This document shows positions 59,592 through 64,000 of a DNA stretch of 64,000 bases, in pieces. The stretch is taken from the NCBI GenBank assembly GCA_002337045.1, contig DDFF01000012.1:62001-126000 (forward strand). Reading direction: 5' to 3'. The first letter of the stretch is position 1. Every line of letters begins with the position of its first letter. The DNA is from Bacteroidetes bacterium UBA1935. GTDB lineage: Bacteria; Bacteroidota; Bacteroidia; Chitinophagales; Chitinophagaceae. The notes under the pieces are model-generated. The model did no database searches. It was not told the DNA's origin and saw nothing but the letters and a program-made list of their open reading frames with translations. Position numbers and translations under genes: made by a program.

Positions 59592-60354
59592 TGTAGTTAT
59601 TAAATTCGTCCTTGCTGCTGGTGAATGTAAACTCACTTTCAAGCTTCCAGTAGTTTTGTCGATCACTCACATTATCATATCCCCACTTAGCAACATCTAC
59701 TTTAGTACTTTCAAAGCTGAACCATGATAACATACTGCGCATTTGCTCTGTAGTATAGCGTCTGTCTTTCAGTACACTTTGTACCAGTTTTTGCTTATCG
59801 CTGTCACCAATGCGATCATCTACACGCCTTTTCAGATCGCTCATATCTTGTTGTGTCCATGCACGGTTATAGCCACCATTATTATTGCCACGGTCATATA
59901 CATCGTCCCTGTCATCTCTGCGATCAGTCCAGCGGTCGTCTCTTCTGTCATCACGCCTATCGTCCCTGCGGTCATCCCAACGATCATTACGATTATCATA
60001 GCTATCGTCTATAAATTCAGTAGTAGCATAAACATCGTTTCTTCGCACGTCATAGGTCAATTCTGTTATTGTACCTTCAGACAATCGCATACCTGCACTA
60101 TACACTACCCTTGCTTTACCACCTCTGCCTGTTGCATAAGGTGTATATCTGTATATCTTAATATAGTGTCTGCCGGCAGGCAAATCGCCTATTGTGATAG
60201 ATGTACCTTGCTTGTCATAATACCTGTCATCAATAGATACTGCAATACGGCTGTTATCGCTCATTCTTACTTTTACGATACTACGCCTTGGTTGTGCCAT
60301 CATATTGGCAACTGTTACTGCTACGAGGATTAATGTAAATAATACTTTTTTCAT
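59575..60354 (-). CDS. Secreted DUF4476 protein with Asp/Arg repeat
   Basis: The 259-residue product has a signal peptide ending MMAQ. An N-terminal beta domain (about 22-105) is followed by a highly charged DDRR-type repeat (about residues 125-155, units of DDRRDDR). The C-terminal DUF4476 domain runs from TQQDMSDLKRRVDDRIGDSD to NNYINGRR. A second DUF4476 gene lies at 12008. Function unknown. Confidence 0.88.
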   Translation of the reverse strand: MKKVLFTLILVAVTVANMMAQPRRSIVKVRMSDNSRIAVSIDDRYYDKQGTSITIGDLPAGRHYIKIYRYTPYATGRGGKARVVYSAGMRLSEGTITELTYDVRRNDVYATTEFIDDSYDNRNDRWDDRRDDRRDDRRDDRWTDRRDDRDDVYDRGNNNGGYNRAWTQQDMSDLKRRVDDRIGDSDKQKLVQSVLKDRRYTTEQMRSMLSWFSFESTKVDVAKWGYDNVSDRQNYWKLESEFTFTSSKDEFNNYINGRR

Positions 60355-60434
60355 AAAAAGGTTGATTAGATTGATACTACTGCTAATCCAACAGCTGTGC
60401 CAAAACTATGGATTATAAGCTATTGAAAATCAAT

Positions 60435-61175
60435 TTAAGGCTTTATTAACAAGGCGCAGATAATACCCGCACTCACGGCAGCGTTTAGCGACTCTGCACC
60501 ACCTATACGTGGTATGGTTATTTTCTTTGTTGCTTGTTGCATTATTGCCGCAGATATCCCTTTCGATTCATTGCCTATTACAATAACACCGGGCTTTACA
60601 TCTTTCAAGTTATAAATATTACCACCATCCAGTGCTGCAGCATATATGGGCATATCAGATTGCGCAATAAACTGCGATATGTCTGCACCGTGTAGCTGCA
60701 CACGCAAGTGCCCACCCATAGCAGCCTGTATCACTTTAGGATTGTAGAAATCAACACTATCCTGCGTTGCTATTACATGCCTTATGCCAAACCAGTCGGC
60801 AATGCGTATTATGGTGCCCATATTGCCCGGGTCTTGCAAAGTATCCAGTGCTATGCACCATTCGCTTGCAGGCAATGTCGCATTATCATTATCTCTATAC
60901 ACTACCAGCAATACTTCGTTAGCCTTTTGCAATTGCGAAACGGTCTGCAATTCCTGCTCAGATACGGATGCGACAACGGCATCTGTATGCTTAGCCGTAA
61001 GTTTAACATTGTCTTGCAGCCACTGCTCTCTAGCCACTATATACTGTATCCTGTGGCTCTCAGCAAGCCATTCGCGGGCTATTTTATCGCCTTCTACTAC
61101 AAAAACTCCGTGCTCTGACCTATATTTTTGCTGCGATAATGACCGAATATATTTATTTTGTGCCTTGGATAACAT
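60435..61175 (-). CDS. TrmH/SpoU-family RNA 2'-O-methyltransferase
   Basis: The 246-residue product has an N-terminal substrate-binding part (FVVEGDKIAREWL). The SPOUT domain carries its three motifs: NMGTIIRIADWFG, VIVIGNESKGIS, and IPRIGGAESLNAAVSAGI. It methylates a ribose in rRNA or tRNA; the exact target is not readable. ATG 61175 is chosen, six bases after a perfect -7 box on the minus strand. It is divergent from tamL, with only 36 bases between the starts. Confidence 0.93.
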   Translation of the reverse strand: MLSKAQNKYIRSLSQQKYRSEHGVFVVEGDKIAREWLAESHRIQYIVAREQWLQDNVKLTAKHTDAVVASVSEQELQTVSQLQKANEVLLVVYRDNDNATLPASEWCIALDTLQDPGNMGTIIRIADWFGIRHVIATQDSVDFYNPKVIQAAMGGHLRVQLHGADISQFIAQSDMPIYAAALDGGNIYNLKDVKPGVIVIGNESKGISAAIMQQATKKITIPRIGGAESLNAAVSAGIICALLIKP

Positions 61176-61181
61176 ACCTAG

Positions 61182-61189
61182 CAAAACTA
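61182..61189 (-). promoter_or_regulatory. Promoter -7 element of the RNA methyltransferase gene
   Basis: TAGTTTTG on the minus strand matches TAnnTTTG and ends six bases before the ATG at 61175. Confidence 0.55.
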
Positions 61190-61211
61190 ATTAATTGTCC
61201 CAACCTGATAT

Positions 61212-63623
61212 ATGCATTGCAGAAGATTTGTAAACACCATTTTGGCGATAGGGGTATGTATTATCACCATCTTTATGGTTGGGTGCGATGCTACAAGGCA
61301 TGTACCTAAGGGCAAATACCTGCTGCGCAGCAATGAAATAAAGCTGAAAACTACCGTACCGGTTACACAAAAAGGCGAGCTGAAAGAGAATATCAGCAAG
61401 TTGGTAGCACAAAAGCCCAATACCTATACCATGATAGGCAATATGCCCTTCAAGCTATACAGGTACAATCTTCGCTACGATAAATACGAGAAAGACCCGA
61501 AAAACTACCAACTAAAAACAAAATCTGTAGAGCCTCCTGTTATATACGACAGTACACTGAAAAGAAAATCAGCAACTAACATACGCACCTATCTTTTCAA
61601 TAAAGGTTACTTCTACGCCAAAGTATCTGACACTACTGTATACAAAGGCAGGAAAGCATATGTTACCTACAAAGTAGAAACGGGCACCAGCTACCTTATC
61701 AATAAGGTAAACCTTGATATTGACGATAGCGCAGCATTGGCAATAGTTAAGGCTGAACAACATAACACACTGCTGAAGCAAGGACAGGATTTCAACTACG
61801 ACATGTTGGAGGCTGAGAAAAGCCGCATTACAGGCATACTCCGCAATCTTGGCTTCTACAAATTTACACAAGAAAATATCAGCTTCGAACTGGATACAAT
61901 GAACAAACAGTTTTTGAAGGATGCGGATAATCCTTTTGAAAGTGCTGTAAACTTCATAGCCCTGCAGAAGAACAACAAAAAACCTACACTTGATATACGT
62001 GTTATACTTCGTTCGGAAGATGATCGCCGCGAAGCATTCAGGCGATATGGCATCAGGCGTGTACGTGTGTTCCCAGATTTCAGAGACAATAGCGATTTTC
62101 GCGATAGTATCACCATGATACAATCCAATTTCGATGGTGTACTGTTCAGGTATCACAACAAATACATCCGTGAAAAAGTAATCAAGAACCACCTCGTAAT
62201 ACTACCCGGCAGGTACTATTCTCAACAAGAATATGATGAAACTATCAATAAGCTGAACGAGCTCGGCGTATTCCAGACCGTACGCATTTCATTCAGAGAA
62301 GACACCGTAAATGCTGCATACAATGGCTATTGGCTGAACTGTGCAATCATCATGACCCCTGCTGACAAATACGATTATAATACCAGTTGGGAGCTATCAA
62401 ACGGTACTACCTATCTGGCAGGTACAAACCTTACACTCAGCCTTCGCAACAAAAACCTTGCACGTGGTGCCAACCTGCTAAGCTTTTCACTAACAGGAGG
62501 TATTGAAAGCTTTAATGATACGCTGAAACAAAGAATCGACCTGCTATCTCGCAGTATAGGTTTTAATACCAGTGTAGATTTCCCGAAATTCCTCTTTCCT
62601 ATCAAACAAAGTAAAATCAGCAGCCACAATACACCACGTACATCTATAGGTGTAGGTATAGGCCTTGTAGAGCGTATCGACTATTTTACTATGGTTAATA
62701 TCTCTTCAAACTTCACTTACAAATGGCGCGAGACAAACACAAAGTATTGGGAGATTTCACCTGCGTTCATCAACAAAGTCATCCCTACACTTACAGACTC
62801 TTTTAAACGCCGTCTGGAAGGCAACGAATACCTTACAAAAACATATAAGCCCACATTTATAGAGGGCGAAAACGTAACTTTTACATTCAGCGACAAGGAA
62901 AAGAAAAGAGGTATCAACTATAACTTCCTTAAACTTAGCGGAGAAGAAGCAGGTGGTATTATGCGTGGCCTCAATGAAATTATAGACTCTCTGGGCAGCT
63001 ATGCACAATACCTTAAATTCGATCTGGATGGACAAAAATTCTTGACGAGAAGGCATGCCACATTAGCATCAAGATTACAGATAGGTGTGGGTATTCCTTA
63101 TAGTAATAAATCGACAACACTACCCTACATAAAACAATACTTTGTTGGTGGTGCCTATAGCCTTCGTGGTTTCAGAATACGTACACTCGGGCCGGGTAGT
63201 TATAAGTTCAAGGACACCGCTGGCTCAGTACCTACAGTTATAGACCGTACAGGTGATATTAAAATTGAATTTACAACTGAGTACCGATTTGATATTGTAA
63301 AACTGTTTGCAGGTGCCATGAAATTAAATGGTGCCCTGTTTGCAGACGCGGGCAACATCTGGCTTGCACAAAAATCAGATGGTTTTGCAGGCGGTGAGTT
63401 CAAGTTCGACAAGTTTGGTGATGATCTTGCTGTAGATGCCGGTTTTGGTATTCGTTTGGATGCAGGCTTCCTTGTAGCACGTTTCGATTTTGCCACACCT
63501 TTGAAGCAACCTAATTACGCAGATGGCACAGGCAGTTGGAAGATAAAAGACATCAACCTGCTATGGGACCAGATAAAGCGAAATGACTGGGTATTCAACT
63601 TCGCTATAGGTTATCCTTTCTAA
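61212..63623 (+). CDS. tamL: Translocation and assembly module lipoprotein TamL (BamA/TamA family)
   Basis: The 803-residue product has a lipoprotein signal (IFMVGC, about Cys25). POTRA-like domains follow (NIRTYLFNKGYFYAKVSDTT and later repeats), then a C-terminal 16-strand barrel with the family motif YFVGGAYSLRGFRIRTLGPG and final VFNFAIGYPF. In Bacteroidota this lipoprotein form takes the place of TamA and works with TamB in envelope protein or lipid transport. The order with a divergent trmH-type gene is common in the phylum. Confidence 0.9.
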   Translation: MHCRRFVNTILAIGVCIITIFMVGCDATRHVPKGKYLLRSNEIKLKTTVPVTQKGELKENISKLVAQKPNTYTMIGNMPFKLYRYNLRYDKYEKDPKNYQLKTKSVEPPVIYDSTLKRKSATNIRTYLFNKGYFYAKVSDTTVYKGRKAYVTYKVETGTSYLINKVNLDIDDSAALAIVKAEQHNTLLKQGQDFNYDMLEAEKSRITGILRNLGFYKFTQENISFELDTMNKQFLKDADNPFESAVNFIALQKNNKKPTLDIRVILRSEDDRREAFRRYGIRRVRVFPDFRDNSDFRDSITMIQSNFDGVLFRYHNKYIREKVIKNHLVILPGRYYSQQEYDETINKLNELGVFQTVRISFREDTVNAAYNGYWLNCAIIMTPADKYDYNTSWELSNGTTYLAGTNLTLSLRNKNLARGANLLSFSLTGGIESFNDTLKQRIDLLSRSIGFNTSVDFPKFLFPIKQSKISSHNTPRTSIGVGIGLVERIDYFTMVNISSNFTYKWRETNTKYWEISPAFINKVIPTLTDSFKRRLEGNEYLTKTYKPTFIEGENVTFTFSDKEKKRGINYNFLKLSGEEAGGIMRGLNEIIDSLGSYAQYLKFDLDGQKFLTRRHATLASRLQIGVGIPYSNKSTTLPYIKQYFVGGAYSLRGFRIRTLGPGSYKFKDTAGSVPTVIDRTGDIKIEFTTEYRFDIVKLFAGAMKLNGALFADAGNIWLAQKSDGFAGGEFKFDKFGDDLAVDAGFGIRLDAGFLVARFDFATPLKQPNYADGTGSWKIKDINLLWDQIKRNDWVFNFAIGYPF

Positions 63624-63629
63624 GCCCTT

Positions 63630-63661
63630 TTTGGGCATCCCGAGGGCTTTTAATACCTTTG
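63630..63661 (+). promoter_or_regulatory. Promoter of the arginase-family gene
   Basis: TTTG (63630-63633), a 20-base spacer and TACCTTTG (63654-63661). The ATG is only five bases further, predicting a leaderless mRNA. Confidence 0.8.
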
Positions 63662-63666
63662 AGCAT

Positions 63667-64000
63667 ATGCGAAACATCAAGATAATTGAAGTACGTTCAG
63701 AGATTGGTGCAGGCACAAGAGGGGCAAGCCTTGGTATAGATGCCATCAAGATAGCCGCGCTCGACTTTATGAGCAGCTTTTTTGTCAACTTCCCTACAGA
63801 GCAGATAGAAACTGAGAATAAGCTCTTATACGAACCGGTTGCATCTCCGTATGCTAAGAGAATACAGGGCGTTTATACTATGTATGAACGTATTGCAAAG
63901 TCTGTATCAGAAACGCTGAAATCAGGCTTGTTCCCATTGGTATTGGCAGGAGACCACAGCACTGCAGGTGGCACTATTGCAGGCATTAAAATGGCAAAGC
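63667..64000 (+). CDS. Arginase-family ureohydrolase (3' truncated by window end)
   Basis: The visible 111 residues start MRNIKIIEVRSEIGAGTRGA and include LVLAGDHSTAGGTIAGIK, the arginase-family segment holding the first manganese-binding His. The frame is open at base 64000. The enzyme would hydrolyse arginine, agmatine or formiminoglutamate; the distinguishing residues lie beyond the window. Confidence 0.88.
   Translation, partial: MRNIKIIEVRSEIGAGTRGASLGIDAIKIAALDFMSSFFVNFPTEQIETENKLLYEPVASPYAKRIQGVYTMYERIAKSVSETLKSGLFPLVLAGDHSTAGGTIAGIKMAK

Noticed and set aside
1..64000. tRNA or rRNA genes, transposases, prophage genes
   Set aside because: Intergenic stretches were read for cloverleaf ends and conserved rRNA words, and proteins for integrase/transposase motifs; none were found.

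Overview
The window looks like a chromosomal piece of a free-living member of the Bacteroidota, probably of the Chitinophagales. Supporting signs are many TAnnTTTG -7 promoter elements (often with TTTG about 19-20 bases upstream), four large secreted proteins with type IX secretion (T9SS) C-terminal sorting domains, Bacteroidota-specific families (DUF4294, DUF4295 after rpmG, TamL, bacillithiol BshB1, DUF4476, DUF1573), almost no Shine-Dalgarno sequences and frequent TTG starts. No rRNA, tRNA, transposase, prophage or CRISPR array was seen.

Layout. 1-4.3 kb: a TetR-controlled tripartite drug efflux operon (TolC, HlyD, DHA2 MFS). 4.4-8.7 kb: an acyltransferase, a transglutaminase-like protein, then nusB-DUF1573-yajC-coaE. 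8.7-17 kb: an M1 aminopeptidase, a biotin carrier protein, a DUF4476 protein, a lipoprotein, pdhB, a PadR regulator with its membrane partner, and a geranylgeranyl-reductase-like flavoprotein. 17-25.3 kb: a T9SS subtilase, a T9SS DUF4397 protein and rpsA. 25.5-28.8 kb: an exosortase locus. It has two tiny Cys/Gly-rich proteins with PID-CTERM-like tails, the exosortase and a partner membrane protein, then rpsL-rpsG, with a third PID-CTERM-like protein beyond them. 28.9-34.2 kb: a T9SS protein with about seven 50-residue repeats and a TonB receptor behind a DtxR/MntR-like operator. 34.3-37.2 kb: rplK-rplA-rplJ-rplL. 37.3-45.6 kb: a flavoprotein, DsbD and a stand-alone DsbD N-terminal domain, and a purQ-led gene series. 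45.7-49.9 kb: DUF4294, bshB1, rpmB-rpmG-DUF4295, and two tandem cell-wall amidases. 49.9-54.5 kb: a T9SS FG-GAP protein, a short-chain dehydrogenase and phoH. 54.5-56.0 kb: the most unusual stretch, two inverted arrays of roughly 55-bp hairpins built on a 9-nt period, flanking two AT-rich small membrane-protein genes. 56.2-64 kb: a lipoprotein, a TPR protein, a GroES-like protein, a methyltransferase, PAP2, DUF4476, an RNA methyltransferase, TamL and a truncated arginase-family gene.

The main points of interest are the hairpin-array cassette (54552-56038), the exosortase with substrates whose mature parts would be only about 20-30 residues (25.6-28.7 kb), a tandem amidase lacking its catalytic Glu, a TTG-started rpsA with a strong Shine-Dalgarno sequence, a set of near-leaderless promoters, and ribosomal operons split from their usual partners rpoBC and fusA.
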